DNA of 64,000 bases, from assembly GCF_050717635.1 (NCBI RefSeq), contig NZ_JBOITO010000002.1, positions 124,001 to 188,000 on the forward strand, read 5' to 3'. The stretch's first letter is position 1. Every line of letters begins with the position of its first letter. Shown here piece after piece: positions 54,588-63,510 of this stretch. The position numbers and the translations under genes are program-made. The DNA is from Clostridium_AD sp050717635. Lineage in GTDB: Bacteria; Bacillota; Clostridia; Clostridiales; Clostridiaceae. Under the pieces are notes generated by a model. The model saw only the letters and a list, made by a program, of their open reading frames with translations. It was not told the origin of the DNA and did not search any database.

Positions 54588-54914
54588 TTATTTACTGCTT
54601 ACAATTAAAGATACTATAAATCCTAATACAAAAATAGGCAAGTAGCAGAAAATTGATGCTTTCAAAAATATTAAAATTGAATTTCTAAATTGCCTTGAAT
54701 ATTTTATGTTAAAAATTGAACAACAAATGAAAGGAACTATACTGAAAATCAAAGCACATGAAAGACGTGACAACCATATATTTTGTGTGTGATAAGAGAT
54801 AAAATACATAGAAATAGCACCAATAGTTATAGAGATACACAAAGATATAATAAGTATAATACAAAATAATATATTGTTTTTATATGCTTCAAAAATATCT
54901 TTAATTCTAATCAC
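54588..54914 (-). CDS. Small membrane protein, unknown
   Basis: A 108-residue protein with three hydrophobic segments (about 14-38, 49-68 and 80-105) and short basic loops. It has no recognised domain, and the ribosome binding site is weak. It could be a small transporter-like or stress protein. Its reading frame and hydrophobic pattern support a real gene. Confidence 0.6.
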   Translation of the reverse strand: MIRIKDIFEAYKNNILFCIILIISLCISITIGAISMYFISYHTQNIWLSRLSCALIFSIVPFICCSIFNIKYSRQFRNSILIFLKASIFCYLPIFVLGFIVSLIVSSK

Positions 54915-55429
54915 CCACTTTATTATATTCTACAAATATTATATATAAAAGTCAACAAAGATATACTAGCAACATTTTAAATATGAGCAGGGGTTACTTT
55001 AAATAGTACCTTTTTTTATGGAAATTTTTAAAAGATACTATATGGTAATTTTTAGGAATATAGAAGAAACGAATAATTACCTAATACATATTCTATGTAT
55101 TAAATAGGTATATTAGATTAAAATAATATTATAGAAACATTTCAATATTCATCGGAGACCAAAGCAATTAAAAATATATTAAAAGAATTGGAATGTTAAG
55201 TATAAACCTTATTGTTATAGTAAAGACGTTGGTATTTGTTGGTGGAATATCTACAAGCTTTATCTTTTCAGTATAATTAAATAAAAACAATATTGTTTTT
55301 ACTTGTTTAATATTCATAATTAATGTACAAGTAACTGTTGCAAAACTCTCATTTTTAATTTAATATGTTATTTAGTAATGAAAATAGTTACTATCATTAT
55401 TAAATAAAATGTAAAGAGAGGTAATAAGA
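54915..55429. other. AT-rich intergenic region with a possible gene fragment
   Basis: No complete gene is seen. A short plus-strand stretch at about 55151-55199 reads SSETKAIKNILKELEC before a stop and may be the end of a lost gene. At 55373-55393 TAGTAA and TTACTA form a dyad, 37 bases before the HesB selenoprotein start. The overlapping TGATAGTAACTATTT on the minus strand is weakly Fur-like. This is probably the promoter region of selenoprotein 2. Confidence 0.45.
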
Positions 55430-55756
55430 ATGGCTTTTGTAAATATGAGTGAATTAGCCCTTACGGAATTTGAAAAATTTCTTAAGGAAAACAATGTAAC
55501 TTCAGATCGAATAAGAATTAACTTAACAGGTAATGGCTGAAGTGGCCCTGTGTTTAATCTTGTTCTGGATGAACAAAAAGAAGACGACAATGTTGAGAAA
55601 TTTGGAGATATTAAATTATTAGTAGCAAAGAGTGTTAATGATGAATTTGGAAATTTAGTAATAAAATGTGGTGAGGAAAATGGTTTAGACGGTTTTTCTA
55701 TCGAACTAGAGAATAAAACAGATGGTGAATGTGCTAGTTGTAGTAGCTGTAGTTAA
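55430..55756 (+). CDS. HesB/IscA-like selenoprotein 2 (in-frame UGA = selenocysteine)
   Basis: A 108-residue HesB-like protein read through UGA at codon 37 (55538-55540). The context is RINLTGNG-U-SGPVFNLVLDE, again placing Sec at the first cluster-ligand position. The frame is open on both sides of the UGA, AGAGAGG precedes the ATG and a terminator follows the stop. The C terminus CASCSSCS has three cysteines and differs from copy 1, so the two are diverged paralogues. A bSECIS-like hairpin follows at the same distance. It may carry Fe-S or selenium/sulfur species. Function is unproven. Confidence 0.9.
55560..55576 (+). promoter_or_regulatory. bSECIS hairpin of HesB selenoprotein 2
   Basis: Stem TTGTTC / GAACAA (6 bp) with loop TGGAT, the loop starting 25 bases after the UGA. 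The stem differs from that of copy 1 by compensatory changes, while loop and distance are identical, which argues for RNA function beyond the shared LDE codons. Confidence 0.85.
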
Positions 55757-55798
55757 AAATTTAATTAGCGACTACATAATAGCAGGTAAATTTATGGA

Positions 55799-55832
55799 GA
55801 GCATTTCTGAATAATACAGAAATGCTCTTTTT
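55799..55832 (+). terminator. Terminator of HesB selenoprotein 2 gene
   Basis: GAGCATTTCTG / CAGAAATGCTC (11 bp) with a 7-base loop and a T-run, about 40 bases after the stop. Confidence 0.9.
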
Positions 55833-56164
55833 AAATGATTTAACGGGGGTGTGCCTTAATGCTTTTTGTTAATAGTTCATTTTATTTTAGCATCAAAAGC
55901 TTTTGTTAAATTCGTATATGCACTGATGATTTCTATCTTTTAAATATCTGGTACGGATTTAATATTGGGGAATTCATACATTAAAACACTATATTTTTTA
56001 TTTGTTAAAAGATCTTTCTCATCATACCATGACACCGCGTCTATTAAATAACTGTTACCATTGTTATCATATACATAGTTATTTACTAGAAGAACTTGAT
56101 AAAATTTTAGAAAAAAGATATATAGATGAAAAAATGAAGGAATATGGGTTAAGCTAAATGATAT
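55833..56164. other. Intergenic region with decayed coding stretches
   Basis: No intact gene. On the minus strand a frame ending at 55940 reads VYDNNGNSYLIDAVSWYDEK and on to MYEFPNIKSVPDI without a convincing start. On the plus strand a frame ending at 56157 reads LEELDKILEKRYIDEKMKEY. Either may be a remnant; neither can be assigned. Confidence 0.35.
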
Positions 56165-57088
56165 TTATAATTCAATTGGGCGAACCCCTCTACATGTAAA
56201 GTAATTTGTACCCCAAACGCCTACTAATATTAATACAGATCCAATAAGGTGATATAATTTAAAACTCTCATGAAGAAGTACAACTCCAGCGATTATTGAA
56301 ACAATAGTAGATAAGTTAGCAAAAATTGCAGATTTTGAAGCCGCGATTTTAGATAAAGTAAAGTTAATTAAAAAGAATGCAATTATAGAAGACAATATTC
56401 CTAAGTATGAAAGGGAGATTAGAAAACTTTTATTCTTTAAAGGTGAGAAATACTGGGTTAATGTGTTAGCTCTTAAATGATTATAAATAGAAACAAGATT
56501 GAAAAATACTGCGCCCATTGCCATCATGGCGTAAGTTAGCTCCATAGAGCTGAACTTTTTAGAGAACTTCCTTGACAGGATATTAAACACTGATGCAGAA
56601 AACACTGCTCCAAGTAATAGAAACACACCTAGTAAACTTCCAGAAGAGGTTGATCCATTCATAAGTACAATCAGTATTACTCCACTAACAGAGAGAAATA
56701 TAAAACCACACTGTTTTATTGATGGAATTTCCTTTAGAATGTAAGCAGATAAAACGGTTACAAATATAGGAATAAGTGCAATCATTAGACCAGCTTGGGA
56801 TGAGGAAGAATATTTAATCCCAAAGGTTTCAAACATGAAATAGATGATTGGTTGCGTTAATCCAAGAGCAAGCAGACTTTTTATGTTTTTGCCTTTATAA
56901 TTTATTTTTATACCCCCGAAGATGATAAGAATGGACATGATTAAAAAGGCAGTAAGAAAGCGAAAAGATAGTAAGGTAAAAGGCTCTACGATGTTCAGCG
57001 CTTTTTTAGAAAATAAAAAACTTAAACCAAAGATTGATGATGTAAGTATTCCTGATAAAATTGGTAACATATCCATTTTGTGATTCAT
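56165..57088 (-). CDS. EamA/DMT-superfamily transporter
   Basis: A 307-residue protein with ten membrane helices in two EamA repeats (about 5-140 and 150-300). FLTAFLIMSILI, FGIKYSSSSQAGLMIALIPIFV and the second-half SKSAIFANLSTIVSIIAGV are typical. Members export amino acids, nucleosides or other metabolites. Substrate unknown. A ribosome binding site GGAGGT precedes the ATG. Confidence 0.9.
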   Translation of the reverse strand: MNHKMDMLPILSGILTSSIFGLSFLFSKKALNIVEPFTLLSFRFLTAFLIMSILIIFGGIKINYKGKNIKSLLALGLTQPIIYFMFETFGIKYSSSSQAGLMIALIPIFVTVLSAYILKEIPSIKQCGFIFLSVSGVILIVLMNGSTSSGSLLGVFLLLGAVFSASVFNILSRKFSKKFSSMELTYAMMAMGAVFFNLVSIYNHLRANTLTQYFSPLKNKSFLISLSYLGILSSIIAFFLINFTLSKIAASKSAIFANLSTIVSIIAGVVLLHESFKLYHLIGSVLILVGVWGTNYFTCRGVRPIEL

Positions 57089-57156
57089 AGAATTACCTCC
57101 AGTTTATAACTATAAGCTTGTAGCAGGTATAGAATATTTTAATTAATCTGTACAGT

Positions 57157-57189
57157 AAAACCAGGAGCAATAACTATTCTCCTGGTTTT
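57157..57189. terminator. Terminator after YggT-family gene
   Basis: AAAACCAGGAG / CTCCTGGTTTT with an 11-base loop, directly downstream of the YggT-family gene on the minus strand. Confidence 0.85.
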
Positions 57190-57193
57190 ATTG

Positions 57194-57541
57194 TTATTTT
57201 ACTTCTTTATCCTTATGTATTCCGGCTATTTCAATTAACTTTACTATGCCATATGCAATAAGTGCATAAACAATCATAGCTATAATAGTTGCAGGCTCTA
57301 AAACTGATTTGGTCTCTATACCCTTAGTTACTGCTGTTCTAAATATTTCGCTGAAGGGGGCAAGGAATGCTCCTGAAATTGTATATATAAGTGATACAAA
57401 TGTGCTCCCAGGATTGGCCCCAAGAAGCTTGAAAATAAGTCTAAAGGCGAAAAAAATTTCAATAATACCCAGTATATAATACACTATTTTTCTGTACTTA
57501 AAATTATGCTCACTGGACTTGTAATTAGTGTTTTCTCCCAT
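57194..57541 (-). CDS. YggT family membrane protein
   Basis: A 115-residue membrane protein with two to three helices. FRLIFKLLGANPGS and FVSLIYTISGAFLAPFSEIF match the YggT family, which is linked in other bacteria to osmotic stress or division-site functions. ATG 57541 is preferred over the upstream ATG because that ATG lies within the GGAGG ribosome binding site. Confidence 0.85.
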   Translation of the reverse strand: MGENTNYKSSEHNFKYRKIVYYILGIIEIFFAFRLIFKLLGANPGSTFVSLIYTISGAFLAPFSEIFRTAVTKGIETKSVLEPATIIAMIVYALIAYGIVKLIEIAGIHKDKEVK

Positions 57542-57806
57542 TTGATTTTCCTCCATTTAGTTTGATTTATTATTTATACATAATAGCAAGATTTGTTATA
57601 TAGAACAAGTATAGACTTATTTTAGAGAAATACAAGCATTATTCGACTTAAAATTTAACAATATTATCTAACAAAGCTTAAATCTAAATAATGCTCTTAC
57701 TTAATTTAAAGTTGTTAGGTTAGACGAAGTAAATTAAGTATATTGACTAAATAATATATTCAAAATATAATATATATATAATTGTCGAAAAAGGAGGGAA
57801 AAAAGT

Positions 57807-58367
57807 ATGTCAGAAATTACAAAACAAGCTTTAGCACAATCACTAAAAAGTTTAATGAATACTACTCCTTTAGGTAAAATCACAATTAATGATATTGTTA
57901 AGGAATGTAAAGTAAATCGTCGTACATTCTATTATCACTTTCAAGATATTTATGCACTTTTAGAGTGGATTTTTAAAAATGAAGTTGGAAACGTAATGGA
58001 AGAAACTATAACCTATAAGACATGGCAACAGGGCTTTTTGAGGATGTTTTATTATTTGAGTGAAAACCGAAAAATGGTTCTAAATACTTATAATTCTATT
58101 GGTCGAGGCCAATTAGAAACTCACTTATATAGTGCAGTGTACAACCTGGTTTTAAATGTTGTAGATGAAATTACCTTAGGCAAAGAAGTGTCTGAAAAAG
58201 AAAAGGAATTTGTAGTAAATTTTTATAAGGTTGCGCTTGTTGGCTTATTGCTTGAATGGATAAGAAAAAATATGAAAGAAAATCCACAGCAAATTGTTGA
58301 TAATCTCAATAAAATAATAATTGGAGATACCCATAAAGCACTATTAGAATTTAAAATACCAAAATAG
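57807..58367 (+). CDS. TetR/AcrR-family regulator (DhaS/TetR_C_8-like)
   Basis: A 186-residue regulator. The N-terminal helix-turn-helix includes ITINDIVKECKVNRRTFYYHFQDIYALLEWIF, as in the subgroup with a YYHFxD motif. The C-terminal domain is helical and may bind a hydrophobic ligand. It converges on the oleate hydratase gene at 58437-60140. A fatty-acid-sensing repressor of that gene is plausible, but only position supports it. AAGGAGGG precedes the ATG. Confidence 0.9.
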   Translation: MSEITKQALAQSLKSLMNTTPLGKITINDIVKECKVNRRTFYYHFQDIYALLEWIFKNEVGNVMEETITYKTWQQGFLRMFYYLSENRKMVLNTYNSIGRGQLETHLYSAVYNLVLNVVDEITLGKEVSEKEKEFVVNFYKVALVGLLLEWIRKNMKENPQQIVDNLNKIIIGDTHKALLEFKIPK

Positions 58368-58380
58368 TATTATATATATA

Positions 58381-58427
58381 AAAGCTATGAAATTAAGTTT
58401 TTAAACTCATATTTCATAGCTTTTTAT
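58381..58427. terminator. Bidirectional terminator between tetR-like and hydratase genes
   Basis: AAAGCTATGAAAT / ATTTCATAGCTTT with an inner AGTTT/AAACT stem and T-runs on both strands. Confidence 0.88.
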
Positions 58428-58436
58428 TTTTAAGAC

Positions 58437-60140
58437 TTAAATTAAGCCCTCTAAACTTGTATTGCACAATAATTTTTTGATGATTCCTTCAGCAGGTAGT
58501 GGTCTTCCACTATTCAATGCTTTAATTGCATTAGCAACGACACGTATATCGTATTGGCTAGCATATATTTCAGGTGGATTTTTTTCAAGTCCAAGTAAAG
58601 TATATACAGCCATAATAGCAGAACGAACTGAATATTCAACAGTAAATACACAATCATCTTTAACTTCTGCAAATTGACCTAAAAATGCAAGGTTTGAACT
58701 ACCAGCAGGTACAACTTGTGGTCTATCTCCTTTTTCGCGAGGCATAAATTGACTTGTAATATAAGGCATGATAGAAGGAATTACTATACATGTTTCAATG
58801 TATTCATGCATATCTTTTTCATCAATTCCTAAATGATATAAAAGTTCTTGTAATAATTCACTACCAGTACAAGCACTCATTTTCTTTTTAATGAAATCAC
58901 CTTCATTGTTAGGGAATAAAGCATATGCCCATATAACTATAACATCATCAGGTTGATTGGTAAATTGAGGTTGTCTATTAACAGTAACACTTAATAACCA
59001 TTTTGAGTCTTTAACTGTTATTATTCCGCCTGTTGCAGTTTGATGTGGAGCAAACTCTCTTTCGGCAAATTTCTCCATAAGTTTTCTCATTTTAGGGCCT
59101 TTAGCAGTTATTGTATATGATTCCCATGTGGTTTTATCAATATCACTACAGAATACTTCTGGTTTTCCGAATGAAGCATCTTTTGTAGCTATTTTTTTCC
59201 ATAGACTCCAGCATGCACCTTCGCTTCTATCGAGTACCGGTGCTTTATCCATATTTCCAAGTGTAGCATTTTCAGTCATAGATCCATTAGTAAAGAATAC
59301 CAAATCATTTTCTGTAGTTTTAATAAGTTCTTCTTTTTTTCCATTACGAGTTAAATGAATTCCAGTAACTGTTTTTTTATCTGCAGTTATATCTATATCT
59401 AAATCAGTTACTTTTGTATTTAAATCAAATACTACTCCTTGTGACTCTAACGATTTTTTTAGTGGAAGAATCATTGAATCGTATTGATTATATTTAGTGA
59501 AAACTAATCCTTTCATTTTACTCATTCCTGGCATTAGATGCATAAAACGATGCATATAACGTTTCATTTCAACAAGAGCGTGCCAATTTTCAAATGCAAA
59601 CATACTTCTCCAATATAACCAAAAATCAGTTTTTAAGAAGGAAGCATCGAAAAATTGTTCAACAGTAACGGCTCCTAAACAATCTTCTGTAGCAAGAAAT
59701 AATTTAGTAAGTTGTTTAACATGATTTTCTGCTAGTCCAAGACTTGAAAAATCAAGTTTTTCTCCACGGTTAGCGATTGCACGACAGTTAGAGTAGTTAG
59801 GATCACTATCATTTAGTTTTTTAAATTCATCTAAAACAGTTCGTCCAGGTTCTTCTAATGATGGCACCTTCCCGAATAAATCCCACATACATTCATAATG
59901 CGCTTCCATTTCTCGTCCGCCAAGTGCAACATATCCATCTTTTGCATTTCCAGCACCGTCCATAGAGCCACCGAGAATATTTTTTTGTTCTAAAATAGTT
60001 ATATTTTTACCGTCCATATGACCATCACGGATTAGGTATTCAGCAGCCGCAAGTGAAGCGATACCTCCGCCAATTAGATATGCTTTTTTATTTTCAATTC
60101 CTTCAGGTTTTAATGTTTTAATTCTCTCATAATTTACCAT
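58437..60140 (-). CDS. Oleate hydratase (GGREME-type)
   Basis: A 567-residue FAD-dependent fatty acid hydratase. The Rossmann motif is GGGIASLAAAE (from residue 24), then GGSMDGAGNA and ALGGREMEAHYECMWDLF, with Glu76 at the position I know as the catalytic acid in the dimeric family. FAEVKDDCVFTVEYSVR is near the end. It hydrates oleate and related cis-9 acids to 10-hydroxy acids, which lowers fatty acid toxicity and is the first step in some saturation pathways. It is a different subfamily from the enzyme at 27.4 kb and lacks its membrane anchor. AAAGGAG precedes the ATG. Confidence 0.94.
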   Translation of the reverse strand: MVNYERIKTLKPEGIENKKAYLIGGGIASLAAAEYLIRDGHMDGKNITILEQKNILGGSMDGAGNAKDGYVALGGREMEAHYECMWDLFGKVPSLEEPGRTVLDEFKKLNDSDPNYSNCRAIANRGEKLDFSSLGLAENHVKQLTKLFLATEDCLGAVTVEQFFDASFLKTDFWLYWRSMFAFENWHALVEMKRYMHRFMHLMPGMSKMKGLVFTKYNQYDSMILPLKKSLESQGVVFDLNTKVTDLDIDITADKKTVTGIHLTRNGKKEELIKTTENDLVFFTNGSMTENATLGNMDKAPVLDRSEGACWSLWKKIATKDASFGKPEVFCSDIDKTTWESYTITAKGPKMRKLMEKFAEREFAPHQTATGGIITVKDSKWLLSVTVNRQPQFTNQPDDVIVIWAYALFPNNEGDFIKKKMSACTGSELLQELLYHLGIDEKDMHEYIETCIVIPSIMPYITSQFMPREKGDRPQVVPAGSSNLAFLGQFAEVKDDCVFTVEYSVRSAIMAVYTLLGLEKNPPEIYASQYDIRVVANAIKALNSGRPLPAEGIIKKLLCNTSLEGLI

Positions 60141-60206
60141 AATTAATCTATCTCCTTTTAATTTAAAAATTTGTGTTGGAGTGTCTATAGCAATAATATA
60201 ATTTTT

Positions 60207-60267
60207 ATCAAAGGCAGTAAATCATCAAAAGGGGTGGTTTGTGCAAATTTGCAACAAAGCCTTTGAT
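60207..60267. promoter_or_regulatory. Inverted repeat and palindrome upstream of oleate hydratase 2
   Basis: ATCAAAGGC (60207-60215) and GCCTTTGAT (60259-60267) are inverted, with the perfect palindrome TGCAAATTTGCA (60242-60253) between them. A minus-strand promoter (TTGATA, 16 bases, TATAGA at about 60186-60213) overlaps the first arm. These are candidate operators for the nearby TetR-type protein. Confidence 0.45.
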
Positions 60268-60325
60268 TTGTGATAGCTAATCTTCAAAGTGAATTCACTC
60301 TAAGACACAAAATGTAAATTATCTA

Positions 60326-60378
60326 TTGACAAGCAAAGGTTACGGCTGTAAACTATATTTAAGGTTACACGGGTAACC
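60326..60378 (+). promoter_or_regulatory. blaI-type promoter with two operator dyads
   Basis: TTGACA (60326-60331), 17 bases and TAAACT (60349-60354) make a promoter. One dyad, GTTAC-GGCT-GTAAAC, overlaps the spacer and -10. A second, perfect GGTTAC-ACGG-GTAACC (60363-60378) covers the start site. TTAC/GTAA cores fit BlaI/MecI-family operators, suggesting autorepression. Confidence 0.65.
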
Positions 60379-60389
60379 CAAGAGGGGGA

Positions 60390-60779
60390 ATGAATATGAA
60401 CACATTGGTTTCTAAAATAACAAATTCAGAAGTTGAAGTTATGCGAGTATTATGGGAAGCGGGCTATGAACTCCCAATGTCAGATATTAGACGAACACTG
60501 GAGAACACAAGTAAGTGGGAAACATCTACAATAAAAACATTACTTCGCAGACTGTGCGATAAGGGTGTAGTTTTAGCCACTAAAAAAGAGATGTTCTATT
60601 ATAAGCCTTTAGTTAGTGAGGCAGAATACAACGAATATACTACACAAAATTTAATTAATAGGTTATATTCTGGCAGTGCAAAAAAACTTGTAGCATCTCT
60701 TTTGGGAAGTAAAAAACTTGATGATACTGACATCGAGGAACTACGAAATTTATTTAAGGTAGGTAATAGTGATGAATGA
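60390..60779 (+). CDS. BlaI/MecI/CopY-family repressor
   Basis: A 129-residue winged-helix repressor: ITNSEVEVMRVLWEAGYELPMSDIRRTL, then WETSTIKTLLRRLCDKGVV and the C-terminal dimer region. In the family it is cleaved or released after a signal from the M56 sensor protease. It overlaps the following M56 gene. Targets probably include its own promoter, which has two dyads. No beta-lactamase gene is in the window. Confidence 0.94.
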   Translation: MNMNTLVSKITNSEVEVMRVLWEAGYELPMSDIRRTLENTSKWETSTIKTLLRRLCDKGVVLATKKEMFYYKPLVSEAEYNEYTTQNLINRLYSGSAKKLVASLLGSKKLDDTDIEELRNLFKVGNSDE

Positions 60780-62685
60780 AACAGTTAAACTATTGCTATC
60801 ACTTTCATTATCGGGCAGCGTTCTTGCGATATTGATATTTACATTGAAGCCATTTATTAAACACAAGCTTTCAAAGTCTATACAATACTACATTTGGATT
60901 GTGGTGCTCCTAAGGCTTACACTACCATTTTCTTTTGAAACAAGTATTATGAATGGATTGTTTTATGGTAACCAAATGCCAGTGATAGAAACTTCACAAG
61001 GTAAAGTTCAACCAGTTGGGGGGACAGCCCAAAATATATCTAATTCAAATACACTACCTAATGTTCAAGAAAATGTATCCAATAGTCTTTATAATAGTGA
61101 GGCTAAGCAGGATAGGAATTTCAAAGATTTATTTAACCAGTATAGTGTATACCTTTGGCTAATGGGCGTAATAATCGCACTTACTGTTAACTTAACAGGG
61201 TATGCTAAATTTTTAAAATATCTAAAACAGTCAAATATTTCAGCTACTAATAGAGAAAAAGAAATGTTGGTCACTTTACTTAAAGGACGAAACAAAGTGA
61301 GGCTTGTACGTAATCGATTTTTGAACACCCCAATGCTAATTGGAGTTATAAGACCTTGTATTATCATTCCAGACATTAATTTTAATGAAATTCAGCTTAA
61401 GAATATTTTGCTTCATGAAATTGTACATCTTAAACGTTTTGATATTGCAGTGAAATGGCTAATAATGATAGCAACATCAATCCACTGGTTTAACCCACTA
61501 ATGCAATTTATTAAAAAGGATATTAATAATTCTTGCGAACTAGCTTGTGATGAAGCGGTAATCAAAAACCTTAGTCCATCAGAAAAACAAGATTATGGGG
61601 ATACATTAATATCTGTTGTAGCACAGCATAAATATCCTACTGGTACATTACAGGTAACTATGTTAGACGAGAAAAAGGGCTTAAAAGAGAGGTTAGTAGC
61701 AATTATGAACCATAGTAAAAAATCAAAAAAGGTAATAATTCTCTCGGTGATTTTACTAGGATGTCTTATATTTGGTGCATTATATTTAGGAGCAGGAGTT
61801 GGGGCTGGGGAAAATACCCCTCATGATATATATATAAATGTAGAAGATCAAGAGGTAAAAGTAGCACTTATGGGTACTTATTCTTGGAAATATAGTGGTG
61901 AAACCATTCAGGCTGACTCAGATGATCCTAAAAATTTTGATTATAAATTAGATAACACTACTTTAATAAAACCAAGTCAAGAATTTGTTATTAGAACACA
62001 AAAATCAAAAAAAGATAAAGAATATGATTTTTCAATTGAAGAGATTTCCATATATAAAGATGGTAAGTCCATAGAGTTATACAAACCAGTACCATCATCC
62101 TTTGTAAATGGTGGGGATTTAGGTATGACTGCACCAAAAGATGCGGGTGAATATATTTATACGTTACGATTAAACTTTAAAGATAGAGGAACAGTTAGTT
62201 ATGGGTTTGCTGTAAAAGTTGGTATGCCAGCATACGATTTAATTGGAATCTCAAAATATAAAACACCATATTTAGGGGATAACAGTAAGGTTTCTATTAT
62301 AGTAAACGCTCTGCCTGTACCTTATAGCTATTTTAAGCAACAATATATATCAATGGTAACAGAAAAAAAACCATACAAACTTAATGTGTTTTATGAAGCA
62401 AGAAAACATACTTCACATAGCTTTGAGTGGCCAATTGTCGATCATGATAATGAGACTTATTCTAATATGAGCAGAAATGCATTGGTTTTATTTTGCATGA
62501 TTGATAATCTTGATGAAGTAAACTTTGCATTTCGTGATTCACAGTCTGATGGAAAATTAGATAATTCAAAATATGATGACACATTTACATTTTCGCGGGC
62601 TTCTATTGAAAAACAATATGGTGATATTTCTGTGCTTGCGGGTAAGATAGATTTACTTCAAAATGCATTATCAAAGGGTTATTAG
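60772..62685 (+). CDS. M56-family (BlaR1-like) membrane metallopeptidase with a non-penicillin-binding C-terminal region
   Basis: A sensor-protease of about 637 residues. There are four membrane helices, with the zinc motif HEIVH in LLHEIVHLKRFD and ELACDEAVI downstream (catalytic region about 200-260). The fourth helix is near residue 320. In BlaR1 the external C-terminal domain is a penicillin sensor. Here it lacks an SxxK-type site and its end (GISKYKTPYLGDNSKVSIIV onward) resembles DUF4825. The ligand is therefore probably not a beta-lactam by the classical mechanism. The GTG at 60769 or ATG at 60772 may start it; both lie inside the end of blaI. Confidence 0.9.
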   Translation: MNETVKLLLSLSLSGSVLAILIFTLKPFIKHKLSKSIQYYIWIVVLLRLTLPFSFETSIMNGLFYGNQMPVIETSQGKVQPVGGTAQNISNSNTLPNVQENVSNSLYNSEAKQDRNFKDLFNQYSVYLWLMGVIIALTVNLTGYAKFLKYLKQSNISATNREKEMLVTLLKGRNKVRLVRNRFLNTPMLIGVIRPCIIIPDINFNEIQLKNILLHEIVHLKRFDIAVKWLIMIATSIHWFNPLMQFIKKDINNSCELACDEAVIKNLSPSEKQDYGDTLISVVAQHKYPTGTLQVTMLDEKKGLKERLVAIMNHSKKSKKVIILSVILLGCLIFGALYLGAGVGAGENTPHDIYINVEDQEVKVALMGTYSWKYSGETIQADSDDPKNFDYKLDNTTLIKPSQEFVIRTQKSKKDKEYDFSIEEISIYKDGKSIELYKPVPSSFVNGGDLGMTAPKDAGEYIYTLRLNFKDRGTVSYGFAVKVGMPAYDLIGISKYKTPYLGDNSKVSIIVNALPVPYSYFKQQYISMVTEKKPYKLNVFYEARKHTSHSFEWPIVDHDNETYSNMSRNALVLFCMIDNLDEVNFAFRDSQSDGKLDNSKYDDTFTFSRASIEKQYGDISVLAGKIDLLQNALSKGY

Positions 62686-62787
62686 TAGAAAGAAGATTTT
62701 TTAAAAACAAATGTTATGTAAAACAAACAAATAGGGTAACATATGATAAACTAATAAAACTCACTAGAAAGAAAGAGGTGTATAAAA

Positions 62788-63435
62788 GTGGAATTTATAA
62801 ATGGTGTATTTAATAAGAAAACTCAAAATATAATAAATGAATACAAAAATAAACTTCCTGAAGATATACAATACATTGATTCATATATAGAAATAATCAA
62901 ACTTGCATTAGTAAAGAATAATATAACTACTGTTGAATTATTTCAATCATTTAATGGCAACGAATTATTTGATAAAATTAAGGGCGAAAATTCATCTAAG
63001 AATGTTTTAGTTTTATACAAAGGCAATATCGACAATCAAATTGCAAAAAGTGGATATATTAATATATATCACTCAAAAGTGGGCAATTACTCTTTAGTTG
63101 TTTTCCAACATCAATTTATATATGAAGAGTTATTCGGAGTTGAGTTATGGAATGATGGAAGTTCAACGCCGCAGAAAATACATGCTTTTAACTGTTACAT
63201 ATCAGAAAAAATTAATTATTTTGCAGGCATGAATTGTACAGTTATGGGTATAGGTATAGGTAATATGAACAAGAAACAGTATGAAAACCTAATGGAAGAT
63301 TATCACAAGACAGTTAAAACACCCAAAAATAAAACAAGCAAAGGTAAAGTAGCATTATATACAGGAATTGCATCCACCATTGGGACTGGACTTCTTATAG
63401 GTTTAAAAATATGGTCAAAAAAAGGTAGAAAATAA
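62788..63435 (+). CDS. Hypothetical protein with C-terminal membrane helix
   Basis: A 215-residue protein that I do not recognise. The GTG start follows AGAGGTG. The N-terminal 170 residues look globular, with alternating beta strands (NVLVLYKGNID, YSLVVFQHQFIY). A Lys-rich linker and a single membrane helix near 190-207 (ALYTGIASTIGTGLLIGLKI) with a basic end follow, giving a tail-anchored layout. It follows the M56 gene by about 100 bases and may or may not be part of that unit. Confidence 0.7.
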   Translation: MEFINGVFNKKTQNIINEYKNKLPEDIQYIDSYIEIIKLALVKNNITTVELFQSFNGNELFDKIKGENSSKNVLVLYKGNIDNQIAKSGYINIYHSKVGNYSLVVFQHQFIYEELFGVELWNDGSSTPQKIHAFNCYISEKINYFAGMNCTVMGIGIGNMNKKQYENLMEDYHKTVKTPKNKTSKGKVALYTGIASTIGTGLLIGLKIWSKKGRK

Positions 63436-63457
63436 TATAGAAAATTATATATTTAAT

Positions 63458-63489
63458 AAAAAATCACGCTTATACTAGCGTGATTTTTT
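63458..63489. terminator. Bidirectional terminator
   Basis: AAAAAATCACGCT / AGCGTGATTTTTT with a 6-base loop, after the gene ending at 63435. Confidence 0.9.
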
Positions 63490-63510
63490 AGTGATATATA
63501 TTGCTTTAAA

